From the NCBI GenBank assembly GCA_013042475.1, contig JABDQA010000016.1:1-61480 (forward strand): 61,480 nucleotides of DNA, in the 5' to 3' direction. Both the position numbers and the translations under genes were made by a program. This DNA is from Desulfofustis sp. (GTDB taxonomy: Bacteria; Desulfobacterota; Desulfobulbia; Desulfobulbales; Desulfocapsaceae). The notes beneath the pieces were generated by a model. It was not told where the DNA came from. It ran no database searches and saw only the letters and a program-made list of their open reading frames with translations. Within the stretch, counting starts at the first letter, position 1. Each line of letters opens with the position of its first letter. This document shows, piece by piece, positions 19,664 to 28,817 of the stretch.

Positions 19664-20557
19664 TTAGTACTGATCGTTTTTTCTTACCTCCACCACCCGA
19701 TCACGCCCACTGTAATCCTTTATGATATCGATCGATGCATAGAGATCATCGCTATCTGACCTGGCCAACAGCTCCTTTACAGCCCCCCCCTGCCCGGCGC
19801 CGATTTCCATGAAGAAGTATCCACCTGGAGCCAGTAACCTGGAAAAAGTGGCGATAACCCGACTGATGTGATTGAGCCCTCCCGGTCCACCATCCAGAGC
19901 CAGAATAGGCTCGTATTTCGCGACTTCCGGCTGCATCCCCGCTGCCATTTCACTGCTGCTCACATAGGGTGGGTTGCAGGTTATTAGAGAAAACTGTTCA
20001 TTTTCGGCGAAGCAACTGGCGAGATCTCCCTGGACAAGGTGTACCCGTTGTTCCACCCCATGCCTGGCACAATTGGATCGACACACCTTCAGGGCCGGCC
20101 TGGAAATATCCACGCCGATTACTTCGACATCGAGTTCCAGGGCCAGAACGATGGCGATCACACCGCTGCCGCAGCATAGGTCCAGGTATCCTCCACCAGC
20201 GTTTGAACAATCCCGGGCAGCTAAGACACGCTCAATGAGTATTTCCGTTTCCGGTCGAGGGATGAGGACCGCGGGGCTCACATTGAAGGTATACGACCAG
20301 AATTCCCGTTCGCCTGTGATGTAGGCCAGCGGCTCATTTTCGCTCCTTCTCTGCATCATGGCCAGGCAACGATCTGCCTGGACTCTGCTGATCTGCTCCT
20401 GAGCTCTGAGATAGAGGTCGGTGCGGGACAGCTCCAGGCAGTGCGTCACAACCAGCTCGGCCTCAGTCTGAGGTGCGTCAATACCGACACTATCAAATAA
20501 GAAAATACCATGGTGCAGTAGGTCGGCGATGCGCCTTACATCCCGATTGCTCTGCAT
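19664..20557 (-). CDS. prmC: Peptide chain release factor N5-glutamine methyltransferase
   Basis: PrmC methylates the glutamine of the GGQ motif in release factors, here most likely the product of prfA just upstream. Seen: an N-terminal helical domain (about 1-70), SAM-binding LDLCCGSGVIAI, and the substrate motif NPPYVSSSEM. Starting at the ATG at 20555-20557 (MQSNRDVRRIADLL) gives 297 residues. An in-frame TTG at 20605 would add 16 residues; neither has a strong ribosome site, so the start is uncertain. A 216-bp spacer separates it from prfA. Confidence 0.93.
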   Translation of the reverse strand: MQSNRDVRRIADLLHHGIFLFDSVGIDAPQTEAELVVTHCLELSRTDLYLRAQEQISRVQADRCLAMMQRRSENEPLAYITGEREFWSYTFNVSPAVLIPRPETEILIERVLAARDCSNAGGGYLDLCCGSGVIAIVLALELDVEVIGVDISRPALKVCRSNCARHGVEQRVHLVQGDLASCFAENEQFSLITCNPPYVSSSEMAAGMQPEVAKYEPILALDGGPGGLNHISRVIATFSRLLAPGGYFFMEIGAGQGGAVKELLARSDSDDLYASIDIIKDYSGRDRVVEVRKNDQY

Positions 20558-20749
20558 AGTATCCAATTCTGCGGTGTTACCCTGGCGTTCACGGGAAAAC
20601 GGCAAGGTTTAAATTCACAAATGATATTAACAACTTGTTATTTACTTACGGGGCGTTATCAGTTGCATACTTTGAAATTAACGATGAAGAACAAAATATC
20701 TACCCTGCGGGCAAGTCGCTGCGACCTGCTATCCCTCGTCGCTTTTTTT

Positions 20750-20775
20750 GGGAGGCCATAGTCATATGGGCTCCC
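20750..20775. repeat. Imperfect inverted repeat between prfA and prmC
   Basis: GGGAGGCCATA, loop GTCA, TATGGGCTCCC: 11-bp arms with one mismatch. A T7 run abuts it on the + strand side, so in the leftward transcript it appears as A7 after the stem. That makes it a poor terminator; it could be an RNA structure or a protein site. Confidence 0.55.
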
Positions 20776-20821
20776 CCAAGCCGCTTTTGCTGGCAATCCA
20801 TCTCAACTCATGAAGGTCAGG

Positions 20822-21892
20822 CTACTGAATGCGTTTTAATTTTTCTTCCTGATCAAACAAGGTAAGCGGGACGATGACCTCCTCGAGTTTACCGTCCATG
20901 ATTGCTTCGAGTTTGTACAGAGTAAGATTTATGCGGTGGTCGGTAAGACGACCTTGGGGAAAATTATAGGTTCTTATCCGCTCGCTTCGGTCACCGCTGC
21001 CGACCTGGCTTTTCCGGTCCTGAGATATTTGATCGTGTTGTTCCTGTTCGAGTTGATCCAGCAGTCTGGCGCGCAGTACAGTCAAGGCTTTGGCTTTGTT
21101 TTTGTGTTGGGATTTTTCGTCCTGACAGGTGACCACCAGCCCTGTGGGCAGGTGGGTAATTCGCACTGCAGAGTCGGTCGTGTTAACGCTCTGCCCTCCC
21201 GGACCGGAAGAACGATAGACATCAATTTTCAATTCATTCATATCGATGTCCACTTCAACTTCGTCGGCTTCGGGCAGGATAGCAACAGTAACGGCCGAGG
21301 TGTGCACCCTTCCCTGAGCTTCGGTTTCAGGCACCCTCTGGACACGATGTACGCCGCTTTCAAATTTGAGCTTGGAATAAACCTGGTCACCGCTGATCAT
21401 GGCGATGATCTCCTTGAATCCGCCGATGCCAAGGGGACTCGAAGACATGATCTCGACCCGCCAGTTCTTCGACTCCGCATAGCGACCGTACATTCTAAAC
21501 AGGTCGCCGACGAACAGAGCCGCTTCATCACCACCAGTACCGGCCCTGATCTCGAGGAAAATGTTTTTGTCGTCGTTTGGATCTTTAGGCAGAAGAAAGG
21601 CCTGAATATCGTTTTCCAGCTCCAGTAACTTGGAAGATAGTTCTTCGATCTCGAGTTCGGCCAGTTCACGAATCTCCGGGTCCTCATCGTCATCCTGTAA
21701 GAGGGCGCGATTCCCGTCAATCTGTTTTTCGAGGTCCCGATGGGAATCGAGCAGCTCAGAAAGCCTAGATAAGTGGGCATGCTCCTTGACAACTTTTTGA
21801 TATTCCTGCTGATTGTTGATTAGTGATGGGTCGGACAGGCGTCCTTCGAGATCAGCAAGCTTATCATCAATATCGTGGAATCTATCGAGCAT
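20822..21892 (-). CDS. prfA: Peptide chain release factor 1
   Basis: This 356-residue factor reads UAA and UAG. Domain 2 holds the tripeptide region as [14 protein letters not shown] (PxT type, as expected for RF1 and unlike the SPF of RF2). Domain 3 holds the catalytic GGQ in [14 protein letters not shown]. The GGQ glutamine is the target of prmC downstream. A strong terminator precedes the gene (21914-21952), so its expression may depend on read-through or on a promoter very close to the start. Confidence 0.98.
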   Translation of the reverse strand: MLDRFHDIDDKLADLEGRLSDPSLINNQQEYQKVVKEHAHLSRLSELLDSHRDLEKQIDGNRALLQDDDEDPEIRELAELEIEELSSKLLELENDIQAFLLPKDPNDDKNIFLEIRAGTGGDEAALFVGDLFRMYGRYAESKNWRVEIMSSSPLGIGGFKEIIAMISGDQVYSKLKFESGVHRVQRVPETEAQGRVHTSAVTVAILPEADEVEVDIDMNELKIDVYRSSGPGGQSVNTTDSAVRITHLPTGLVVTCQDEKSQHKNKAKALTVLRARLLDQLEQEQHDQISQDRKSQVGSGDRSERIRTYNFPQGRLTDHRINLTLYKLEAIMDGKLEEVIVPLTLFDQEEKLKRIQ

Positions 21893-21913
21893 GGAACATT
21901 ACCCAAAGAGATT

Positions 21914-21952
21914 AAAAAAAAAGTCCACAGCAATGTACCCATTACTGCGGAC
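21914..21952 (-). terminator. Strong Rho-independent terminator or attenuator between rpmE and prfA
   Basis: On the + strand: GTCCACAGCAATG (21923-21935), loop TACC, CATTACTGCGGAC (21940-21952), and A9 at 21914-21922. In the leftward RNA this is a 13-bp stem with two G-U pairs followed by nine U, 21 nt before the prfA start codon. A second GC-rich hairpin (CCGATGCC/GGCATCGG, 21959-21979) lies between it and the rpmE stop. Confidence 0.9.
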
Positions 21953-21989
21953 CCTCTGCCGATGCCGGTGGGGCATCGGTCTGTTTAGC

Positions 21990-22211
21990 CTAAGCTTCTT
22001 CTTTAGTCTCGTAGTGCTTGGCGTAACGTCTGCGGAATTTCTCAATGCGGCCGGCAGTGTCAACCAGCTTCTGCTTACCGGTGAAAAAAGGGTGGCAGGC
22101 TGAGCATATCTCCACTTTTAATTCGGGGAGCACCGAACCGATCTCAAAGGTGCTGCCGCAGGCACAAACTGCGGTAATGGTCTTGTATTCAGGATGTATA
22201 TCTTTTTTCAT
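21990..22211 (-). CDS. rpmE: 50S ribosomal protein bL31, zinc-binding form
   Basis: The 73-residue protein starts MKKDIHPEY, the standard bL31 N-terminus, and carries the four-cysteine zinc site (CACG ... CSACH). It is therefore the C+ form, which is replaced by a C- paralogue under zinc limitation in some bacteria. The ATG at 22209-22211 has GGAGGT ten bases upstream; a TTG six codons earlier overlaps that site and is rejected. It follows rho on the same strand. Confidence 0.96.
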   Translation of the reverse strand: MKKDIHPEYKTITAVCACGSTFEIGSVLPELKVEICSACHPFFTGKQKLVDTAGRIEKFRRRYAKHYETKEEA

Positions 22212-22352
22212 GGTTTTAGCGACCTCCAAATCCAGACTGATAGATTTCTATGTCAATAAAAATAAGCAAAGACACGCAATATATCAATGAAGGAAAGGTA
22301 AATCAAGGTAAATAAATTTACTAAGGGGGTTCCCTTCGACATCGGGGTACTT

Positions 22353-23606
22353 CTAGCCATTCATGGAGTCGAGAAAATCCTGATTGGTTTTCTGCTGCTT
22401 GAGTTTATCGACCAGGAACTCCATTCCGTCTGCCGGGTTCATCGAGGCAAGCAGTTTGCGCAGAATCCAGATACGGTTCAACATGACGTCTCTGAGCAGC
22501 AGGTCTTCTTTTCTGGTCCCCGATCTCTTGATATCGATGGCGGGAAATATTCGCTTGTCGGCCATCTTGCGATCGAGTATGAGTTCCATGTTGCCGGTAC
22601 CTTTGAATTCCTCAAAGATGACTTCATCCATTTTCGAGCCGGTCTCAATCAAGGCGGTGGCAAGGATTGACAGACTGCCCCCTTCTTCAATATTTCTGGC
22701 AGCACCGAAAAACCTTTTGGGGCGGTGCAAGGCGTTGGCCTCAACGCCGCCTGAGAGTATTTTACCGCTGGCCGGTGTTACCGTGTTGTAGGCCCTGGCA
22801 AGCCTGGTGATGCTGTCGAGCAGAATAACGACATCTTTTTTATGTTCGACCAGACGCTTGGCTTTCTCGATCACCATTTCGGCCACCTGGATATGGCGTT
22901 GCGGCGGCTCGTCAAAGGTTGAACTGACAACCTCGGCAGCTTTGACGGTGCGCTGCATTTCAGTGACCTCCTCAGGGCGTTCGTCGATCAACAGGACGAT
23001 GAGATAGACTTCTTTGTGATTGCGGACAATCGAGTTAGCTATTTTCTGCATCAGCACCGTTTTTCCTGTGCGGGGCGGGGACACTAGCAGTCCGCGCTGT
23101 CCTTTGCCGATGGGGGCGAACATATCCATCACCCGCATGGAAAAGTTGTCAGGTTGCCATTCCAGATTAAATTTTTCTTCCGGATGCAGGGGCGTCAGGT
23201 TGCCAAACAGTGTCTTCTGCTTCGCCGCCTCCGGCGGGTCGAAATTTACGCTCTCGACTTTGAGCAGAGCAAAATAGCGCTCACTCTCTTTTGGAGCACG
23301 AACCAGCCCGTCTATCACATCACCGGTCCGCAGGTTCAACCTTCTGATTTGGGAAGGAGAAACATAGATATCATCTGGCCCTGGCAGATAATTGTAATCT
23401 GGCGCCCGTAGAAAGCCAAATCCGTCCGGCAGAATTTCAAGAACGCCGCTGCCCCGCAGTTTTCCCTCCTCATCGGCCTGAGCCTGGAGAATGGCAAATA
23501 TCAGCTCCTGCTTGCGCATGGAACTGTACCCTTCAACCTTCAAGCCGCGGGCAAGCTTCACTAGTTCATCGATCTTCTTGAGCTTAAGCTCTGCCAGATT
23601 CATCAC
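22353..23606 (-). CDS. rho: Transcription termination factor Rho
   Basis: This 417-residue hexameric RNA helicase has an N-terminal Rho_N helix bundle ([18 protein letters not shown]), an OB-type RNA-binding domain (about 50-125: [26 protein letters not shown]), Walker A PPRTGKT near residue 180, Walker [17 protein letters not shown] and the Q/R-loop region. Length is standard. GTG at 23606 and ATG at 23603 are adjacent possible starts; GGAG lies nine bases before the GTG. It has an unusually well-formed promoter about 300 bases upstream and hence a long leader. Confidence 0.98.
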   Translation of the reverse strand: MMNLAELKLKKIDELVKLARGLKVEGYSSMRKQELIFAILQAQADEEGKLRGSGVLEILPDGFGFLRAPDYNYLPGPDDIYVSPSQIRRLNLRTGDVIDGLVRAPKESERYFALLKVESVNFDPPEAAKQKTLFGNLTPLHPEEKFNLEWQPDNFSMRVMDMFAPIGKGQRGLLVSPPRTGKTVLMQKIANSIVRNHKEVYLIVLLIDERPEEVTEMQRTVKAAEVVSSTFDEPPQRHIQVAEMVIEKAKRLVEHKKDVVILLDSITRLARAYNTVTPASGKILSGGVEANALHRPKRFFGAARNIEEGGSLSILATALIETGSKMDEVIFEEFKGTGNMELILDRKMADKRIFPAIDIKRSGTRKEDLLLRDVMLNRIWILRKLLASMNPADGMEFLVDKLKQQKTNQDFLDSMNG

Positions 23607-23904
23607 ACCAAATTTCTCCTTATAAACAGTTTAATGCTTACAGCTAGCAGTGTAGACCGTACCAGTCTGTAGAAAACACCAGAGTGTGCTTTTGCGGGGT
23701 GCCAGTTGGCTTCCTGAAGACCCTTATGCGTGGCTTTTAAAGCGCCTTGTGGTTTTATTATTTAAACAGAGGCTAGGTAAGATTTGCGGTTTAAGCCTAG
23801 TTGCTGCATTAAGTTATGGTAGTGCCCTTAACGTTGTGTAATTGGGATAGCTCAGACATTTGCAATGATCGTCTCAGGCGGGAGTCTTTAATGGACTTGT
23901 CTTT
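23607..23904 (-). promoter_or_regulatory. Long untranslated leader of rho
   Basis: About 290 bases lie between the predicted start point and rho, with no credible gene. The leftward RNA is rich in A and C and poor in G over long stretches, which suits Rho loading. A 16-codon frame (23859 to 23809, product MSELSQLHNVKG...) is present but lacks a good ribosome site. Autoregulation of rho through its leader is known in E. coli; here it is inferred. Confidence 0.45.
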
Positions 23905-23933
23905 CTTATACGTGCTCTTCCCGGACGTGTCAA
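23905..23933 (-). promoter_or_regulatory. Consensus sigma-70 promoter of rho
   Basis: Read leftward: TTGACA (23933-23928), a 17-base spacer, and TATAAG (23910-23905). The -35 is perfect and the -10 is 5/6. It begins just 22 bp beyond the coaE stop, so rho can be transcribed apart from coaE. Confidence 0.72.
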
Positions 23934-23955
23934 GTGTTTTACTGATTTTGTTGGA

Positions 23956-24558
23956 TTAATTCAGGGTCAGCAATTCACGCAATTCGGCTGCCAATTGTTG
24001 CACTTGACCCCAGGTTTCATTGAGACTGCCGCTGTTGTCTATAACCCAGTCAGATCTTTCTGCTTTAAATGCGCCATCCAGTTGTATCCTGGCTATCTTT
24101 TCAACCTCCGCCGGGCGGACCGAATCCCTTTCTACCGCGCGCTGCAGCGCGATGTCGGGATCTGTAATGACACAGACGATGTAATCGAAATCAGCCTGCC
24201 AGCCGCATTCGAACAGAAGCGGTACTTCAGCCAGTTGTATGGTCGTCGATCCACCTGCGTCCTTCGCCTCGAGCAATTCGAGCCGGACCAGCGGATGCAG
24301 TATATCCTCCAGCGCTGTCCGCACCTTCTGATCAGCAAATACCGCCTTTCTCAAAAGCGGTCGATCAACTTCCCTGCTGTCGTTAAGATAGAGGTCCCCC
24401 CAGTTTTCTAACATCTTTTTATAACCCGCTTCGCCTTTCTCCAGCAGGCGTCGGCAGATCTCATCGCTGCTGAACACGGTCGCAGACAATAATTCCCCGA
24501 GCATTCTGGCAACCACACTCTTGCCGCTGCCTATGGTGCCGGTAATGCCGACCAGCAT
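23956..24558 (-). CDS. coaE: Dephospho-CoA kinase
   Basis: This 200-residue enzyme makes the last step of coenzyme A synthesis, phosphorylating the 3'-hydroxyl of dephospho-CoA. The P-loop GTIGSGKS is at residues 7-14, followed by SSDEICRRLLE for the CoA side and AEVPLLFE, the family motif before the lid. Its ATG overlaps the TAA of rluD by one base, so coupling is likely. Confidence 0.96.
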   Translation of the reverse strand: MLVGITGTIGSGKSVVARMLGELLSATVFSSDEICRRLLEKGEAGYKKMLENWGDLYLNDSREVDRPLLRKAVFADQKVRTALEDILHPLVRLELLEAKDAGGSTTIQLAEVPLLFECGWQADFDYIVCVITDPDIALQRAVERDSVRPAEVEKIARIQLDGAFKAERSDWVIDNSGSLNETWGQVQQLAAELRELLTLN

Positions 24559-25502
24559 TATATCGCCTCCAACTGGGCGAGAACTTTATTAAAATCATCG
24601 GGCAGGTCAGCCTGGGCATCTATCCTAATTCCCGTCCCCGGATGGGTAAAGCCCAATTTCCAGGCATGGAGCATCTGGCGCGGGAACATGGCATGGTCTT
24701 TTGACGGTCCGTAGAGTTTATCTCCAGCCACGGGAAAGCCAAGGTGGGCAAGATGCACTCTTATCTGATGGGTTCTCCCGGTTTCTATATGAAGCTCAAG
24801 CAGCGTATGGTGCGCAAACCTTGTGCTGCATCGCCAGTTGCTCGCCGCGTATCTGCCATTGTGTTCCCGTACCGCCATTTTTTGCCGATGGACCGGGTGT
24901 CTGCCGATAGGGGCCACGATACGGCCGTGTTCCTCAGTGATCTCTCCAATCACCAGGGCCAGATAAGTCTTTTGTACCTGTCTGTTTTTAAATTGATGAA
25001 CCAGGTTGGCATGCGCGGTGCTTGAGCGGGCCACGACCATCACACCTGAAGTGTCTTTATCGAGGCGATGAACGATTCCGGGACGAAAGACATCTCCCAC
25101 TTCTTTGAAACTACCAAACCGAAACAGCAGTCCGTTCACCAGGGTGCGATCGACGTTTCCGCTTCCCGGGTGAACCACAAGGCCAGGTGGCTTGTTAACA
25201 ATCAGGTAGTCGGGATTCTCCTCGAGAACCTCAAAGGCAATATCCTGAGGTCGAGGTATCATTGGTTCGCTGTAGATTTCGATGATGCCGTCAATGACAT
25301 CGCCAGGTTTTAATCGATAGCCTGGTTTTACCGTGACTCCATTGACTAGAATCTCGCCAGATTTAATCGATTCGGTGACCTGTGACCGGGAAAACTGGTC
25401 AAGGGAAAGAGCCAGGAACTGATCCAATCGAAGGTCATGAAAACTTTCCTCGACTGTGTATGAAAAAGGTCCTTCGGCAGAAGAAAACCAGGAATTATTC
25501 AT
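24558..25502 (-). CDS. rluD: Ribosomal large subunit pseudouridine synthase, RluD family
   Basis: The 314-residue protein has an N-terminal S4 RNA-binding domain (about 20-80: LDQFLALSLDQFSRSQVTESIKSG region) and a RluA/RluD catalytic domain with Asp in HRLDKDTSGVM and the GRTHQIRVHLAHLG motif. RluD makes the pseudouridines of helix 69 in 23S rRNA; the exact sites here are inferred. The ATG at 25500-25502 (MNNSWFSSAEG) gives a start 43 bp after carD. A longer frame from 25595 would overlap carD and has no family match at its N-terminus. Confidence 0.92.
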   Translation of the reverse strand: MNNSWFSSAEGPFSYTVEESFHDLRLDQFLALSLDQFSRSQVTESIKSGEILVNGVTVKPGYRLKPGDVIDGIIEIYSEPMIPRPQDIAFEVLEENPDYLIVNKPPGLVVHPGSGNVDRTLVNGLLFRFGSFKEVGDVFRPGIVHRLDKDTSGVMVVARSSTAHANLVHQFKNRQVQKTYLALVIGEITEEHGRIVAPIGRHPVHRQKMAVREHNGRYAASNWRCSTRFAHHTLLELHIETGRTHQIRVHLAHLGFPVAGDKLYGPSKDHAMFPRQMLHAWKLGFTHPGTGIRIDAQADLPDDFNKVLAQLEAI

Positions 25503-25545
25503 ACAGCCGCCCGTTGGCGAAGCGGTTGAATTGGCTAGGGGATTA

Positions 25546-26037
25546 TCAGGAAAAAATCTTTTCGATCTTCTTGCTAATTTTATCTTCCTCAACATCCTGG
25601 GCTATTGAAAGCTCTTTAACCAGAAGCCCTTTGGCCGTATCCAGCATTTTTCTCTCCCCGTAGGAGAGATCTTTGTCGACGCTGAGCAGAAACAGATCTC
25701 TTAACACCGCTGCAACCTCAAAGATTGAACCAGTCTTGATCTTCTCCATATACTCTCGATAACGTCTGTTCCAGGTCTGTGAGTCGATTTCGATGGCACG
25801 ATCTCTGAGGATGTTCAATACTTCACTGGCTTCCTTCTTGTTGACGATGGAGCGCAGCCCCACATTTTCGCTGCTGGTGGTGGGGATCATAATACGCATC
25901 GAATTGCCTAGAATTTCCAGAACATAAAAGGTCTGATCAACTCCTGCCACTTGCTGGGTTTCAATTTTTTTGATGACGCCGACCCCGTGAGCCGGGTATA
26001 CAGCCATGTCTCCTTCAGTAAACACTACAGTCTCCAT
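25546..26037 (-). CDS. carD: CarD/CdnL-family RNA polymerase-binding regulator
   Basis: The 163-residue protein has an N-terminal RNA-polymerase interacting domain (about 1-65: FTEGDMAVYPAHGVGVIKKIE) and a helical C-terminal domain (about 70-160) with the conserved W in SQTWNRRYREYMEKI. CarD/CdnL binds the polymerase beta subunit and stabilises open complexes, notably at rRNA promoters. It is separated from pth by 421 bp and lies upstream of rluD and coaE. Confidence 0.93.
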   Translation of the reverse strand: METVVFTEGDMAVYPAHGVGVIKKIETQQVAGVDQTFYVLEILGNSMRIMIPTTSSENVGLRSIVNKKEASEVLNILRDRAIEIDSQTWNRRYREYMEKIKTGSIFEVAAVLRDLFLLSVDKDLSYGERKMLDTAKGLLVKELSIAQDVEEDKISKKIEKIFS

Positions 26038-26458
26038 GAATCATTGATAAGTCACATAGACGCTTTGCCCTGTATTCCCAGCCCTACCATAGTGCACAAT
26101 TGCGGACGGTAGAGAGTGAGAGGCAAGCATTAAATGGTATACGTCAAACTTGGTTAGCCTGATAAGTATCGAACAATTGCTCAATATAGCACAAATCACA
26201 CGAAACATCCCGATTTTTTAACCAGCCGGCTTCAGATCACTATTCGTCAAGCAAATAAGTAAGTTGTCCTATCGATGTCGACGAGCGCTGATTATCAGAT
26301 TGGCAGGACAGATTATTTAGTTTCCATCGGGAAACGAGAAAGTTTGTTAACAGATCGAGGCGTGGGTGAAATTTTACCACAACCACACAGCTTGTATTGG
26401 AATGATAAAATTTGGAGCACAACAAAGGGTGGGTAAAACGACCTTGTTCGGATGGTAA
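26038..26458. other. Gene-free stretch between pth and carD
   Basis: No credible gene is seen. On the leftward strand an extended -10 (TGCTATATT, 26191-26183) lies about 145 bases before carD and may be its promoter, though the -35 is poor. No strong terminator follows pth. Several short frames have no ribosome site or recognisable family. Confidence 0.4.
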
Positions 26459-27052
26459 TTACTTAATGGCATTGAGCCTGGTCATCGCCTGGGAAACATC
26501 TCCACGAATGAAATCCCCAAGTCCCGATGCCATCTCTTCAAAACGCTCCTTTATATGCTCAAGTTCAGCGGCCGAAAATTTGGCCAGGACGTATTTGTCA
26601 ACCTCCATATCGGGATGAATTCCGCCAGTCCCGGGCCTGCCGACCCCGATTTTGAGTCTAAAGAAATCCCTGGTGCCTAGATCCGCAACAATAGATCTGA
26701 TGCCGTTATGTCCACCGGTGCCGCCTCCTTCAACGAGCTTGACTCGACCGGGATGCATGTCGATGTCATCGTGCACAACCATTAAATTTGAAGGATCCAT
26801 GTCCCAGAAGTGCATCAGAGAGGCAACCGAGCGGCCACTTCTGTTCATGAAGGTCTGCGGTTTGAGCAGTGTTACTCTCGCGGTCCCAAGCCTGATATTT
26901 GTGGTAAGGCTCTGATGTTTGGTGGAAGTAAATATAGTTCCATGATAATCAGCGAGCCAGTCAACAAACATGAAGCCGACATTATGTCTGGTCTGCTCGT
27001 ATTTTGCCTCGGGATTTCCAAGTCCTGCAATTAGATAACGATTGCTTCTCAT
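26459..27052 (-). CDS. pth: Peptidyl-tRNA hydrolase
   Basis: The 197-residue enzyme releases tRNA from aborted peptidyl-tRNA. Active-site motifs are GLGNPEAKYEQTRHNVGF (Asn13, His23) and VVHDDIDMHPG, with GGGTGGHNGIRSI for substrate binding. The ATG at 27050-27052 gives the family N-terminus; a longer frame from 27109 runs through a terminator hairpin and is rejected. It lies downstream of rplY, a standard pairing. Confidence 0.96.
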   Translation of the reverse strand: MRSNRYLIAGLGNPEAKYEQTRHNVGFMFVDWLADYHGTIFTSTKHQSLTTNIRLGTARVTLLKPQTFMNRSGRSVASLMHFWDMDPSNLMVVHDDIDMHPGRVKLVEGGGTGGHNGIRSIVADLGTRDFFRLKIGVGRPGTGGIHPDMEVDKYVLAKFSAAELEHIKERFEEMASGLGDFIRGDVSQAMTRLNAIK

Positions 27053-27066
27053 GGTGATAGCAAATG

Positions 27067-27101
27067 AAAAATCCGGAAAGGAGTCTCTCCTTTTCCGGAT
27101 T
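27067..27101 (-). terminator. Terminator hairpin between rplY and pth
   Basis: AATCCGGAAAGGAG (27070-27083), loop TCT, CTCCTTTTCCGGATT (27087-27101): a near-perfect stem with one bulged base. The leftward RNA continues into UUUUU. It ends or attenuates the prs-rplY transcript just before pth. Confidence 0.85.
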
Positions 27102-27146
27102 CCACGCAACTACTTCCGAAATCGATTGATCCCGGACTCAGTTTAA

Positions 27147-27701
27147 TTAGGGGGCAGACACCGACACACAGACCATCTCGGAATTACTGATCAAGCTGAC
27201 GCCATCTGGCAAACTGACATCAGCAGCGGTAACTTTATCACCGATGCCCAGGTCCGTCACGTTTATTACACAATCGTCAGGAATGTCGAGTGGTTTAGCT
27301 TCCACAACCAGTGAAGTTTTCTCAATCTGCGTAATGCCGCCAAAATCCTCGCCTTTTGCTTTACCGACATACACCAACGGTACTTTAAACTGAACGGATT
27401 TCTGCAGGTCAATTTCGAGAAAGTCGGCGTGAAAAAGGGTATCCTTGAGCGGATCGGTCTGAATTTCTTTAACCAGAACGTTTTTTTCGGATCCGTCATC
27501 AATCTTCAGGGTAATGACCGCATTGCGGCCTTGGATATCCAGGAGTTCCTGAAAAAGGGTTTTGGTCTCAAACTCGAGGGCGATAGCCTCGTCGCCGCCA
27601 CTGTATACTACCCCGGGAGTCTTTCCTTCACCCCGTAATCTTCTTACAGGTCCTTTGCCGAAGACTTCCCTGATCGATGTGGCTATTTCCTTGGTGATCA
27701 T
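27147..27701 (-). CDS. rplY: 50S ribosomal protein bL25, Ctc form
   Basis: This 184-residue protein has the N-terminal 5S-rRNA-binding L25 domain (about 1-90: GKGPVRRLRGEGKTPGVVYSG, LVKEIQTDPLKDTLFHADFLEI) plus the C-terminal TL5/Ctc beta domain (about 95-184). It is therefore the long, general-stress Ctc form rather than the short L25 of enterobacteria. It lies between prs and pth, the usual order in deltaproteobacteria. Confidence 0.95.
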   Translation of the reverse strand: MITKEIATSIREVFGKGPVRRLRGEGKTPGVVYSGGDEAIALEFETKTLFQELLDIQGRNAVITLKIDDGSEKNVLVKEIQTDPLKDTLFHADFLEIDLQKSVQFKVPLVYVGKAKGEDFGGITQIEKTSLVVEAKPLDIPDDCVINVTDLGIGDKVTAADVSLPDGVSLISNSEMVCVSVSAP

Positions 27702-27775
27702 ACTTCCTCCTTCAACCGGTATCCAGGTTATAACTTCAACCGGTCTCTTTTATCATCAGTTACTTTTATCTTATA

Positions 27776-28714
27776 TCAAACGAACAAAGAGCTTACCGAA
27801 TCTTCATTGTGAATCCGCCGAATGGCTTCGGCAAGTAAAGCTGAAACGGATAAGACTTTGATTTTTCCGCACTTCCTGGCATTTTCACGCAACGGAATAG
27901 TATTGGTGACCACCAGTGATTTGATCGCCGAGCTGCTTAGTCTGTCGACCGCCGGCCCCGACAGAACAGGGTGCGAGCAGCAGGCATGCACTTCTTTGGC
28001 ACCGTTTTCCAACAACGTATTGGCGCCACTGCAGAGGGTACCGGCGGTATCGACCATGTCGTCCATCAGGATTGCAACTTTTCCTCTGACATCGCCGATT
28101 ACGTGCATCGCCTCACTGTGATTGGGGCGATCCCTTCGTTTGTCAATGATGGCGAGGCCGCAATTAAGTCTTTTGGCAAACGCTCTTGTCCTCTCAACTC
28201 CCCCGGCATCAGGCGAAATCATGATGAAATCATCAAAATTGGCCCTGATGTGGTCAATCAACACCGGAGCCGCATAGAGATGATCCACCGGAATATTGAA
28301 AAAACCTTGAATCTGACCGGCATGCAGATCCATGCATAACACCCTTCTGACTCCCACTGCCATGAGCATCTCGGCGACAACTTTGGCAGAGATGGGAACC
28401 CGCGGGGCCACTTTACGATCCTGCCGGGCATAGCCGTAATAAGGAAGCACCGCAGTGATCCGGCGGGCTGAGGCTCGTCTCATCGCATCGGCCATGATCA
28501 CCAGTTCCATTAAATGATCGTTGACCGGGGTGCAGGTTGGCTGGATGATGAACGAATCGGTACCTCGGACATTTTCACGGATCTCAATGAAAATCTCACC
28601 GTCGCTGAATTTTCTCACGTCGGCCCGGGAAACCTCCATGCCGAGATGCTCCGCAATTTCTTCCGCCATTGCGAAATTCGCATTGCCGGAAAATATTTTC
28701 ATTACGTTGCCCAT
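27776..28714 (-). CDS. prs: Ribose-phosphate pyrophosphokinase
   Basis: The 312-residue enzyme makes PRPP from ribose 5-phosphate and ATP for nucleotide, His and Trp synthesis. Visible motifs are the ATP flexible loop [19 protein letters not shown], and the PRPP loop [12 protein letters not shown]. Length is that of class I enzymes. The ATG at 28712 ([10 protein letters not shown]) is used; MKIFSG four codons later is also possible. tRNA-Gln lies 27 bp upstream on the same strand. Confidence 0.97.
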   Translation of the reverse strand: MGNVMKIFSGNANFAMAEEIAEHLGMEVSRADVRKFSDGEIFIEIRENVRGTDSFIIQPTCTPVNDHLMELVIMADAMRRASARRITAVLPYYGYARQDRKVAPRVPISAKVVAEMLMAVGVRRVLCMDLHAGQIQGFFNIPVDHLYAAPVLIDHIRANFDDFIMISPDAGGVERTRAFAKRLNCGLAIIDKRRDRPNHSEAMHVIGDVRGKVAILMDDMVDTAGTLCSGANTLLENGAKEVHACCSHPVLSGPAVDRLSSSAIKSLVVTNTIPLRENARKCGKIKVLSVSALLAEAIRRIHNEDSVSSLFV

Positions 28715-28741
28715 AGTCTCAAGCCTCTGGGATTGACAGAT

Positions 28742-28817
28742 TGGCTGGGGCGGTAGGACTCGAACCTACGAATGCCGGGATCAAAACCCGGTGCCTTAGC
28801 CACTTGGCTACGCCCCA
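28742..28817 (-). tRNA. tRNA-Gln (anticodon UUG)
   Basis: Read leftward, the acceptor arm TGGGGCG pairs with CGCCCCA, followed by discriminator G and an encoded CCA (76 nt with CCA). The anticodon arm is CCGGG-TTTTGAT-CCCGG, giving UUG for CAA. The T arm is GTAGG-TTCGAGT-CCTAC. The first ten bases overlap the 3' end of ispE on the same strand, and the ispE stop TAG (28810-28808) lies at tRNA positions 8-10. Confidence 0.97.

Noticed and set aside
20750-20775. Terminator for prfA
   Set aside because: The homopolymer after the stem in the leftward RNA is A, not U.
20936-21628. A 230-codon open frame on the + strand
   Set aside because: It is antisense to prfA; no recognisable domain.
23809-23859. 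16-codon frame in the rho leader as a leader peptide
   Set aside because: No convincing ribosome site and no resemblance to known leader peptides; kept only as a note to the leader.
25503-25595. Longer rluD start
   Set aside because: It overlaps the end of carD and adds a basic segment not seen in the family.
27053-27109. Longer pth start
   Set aside because: The extension would encode the terminator hairpin of rplY and has no family similarity.
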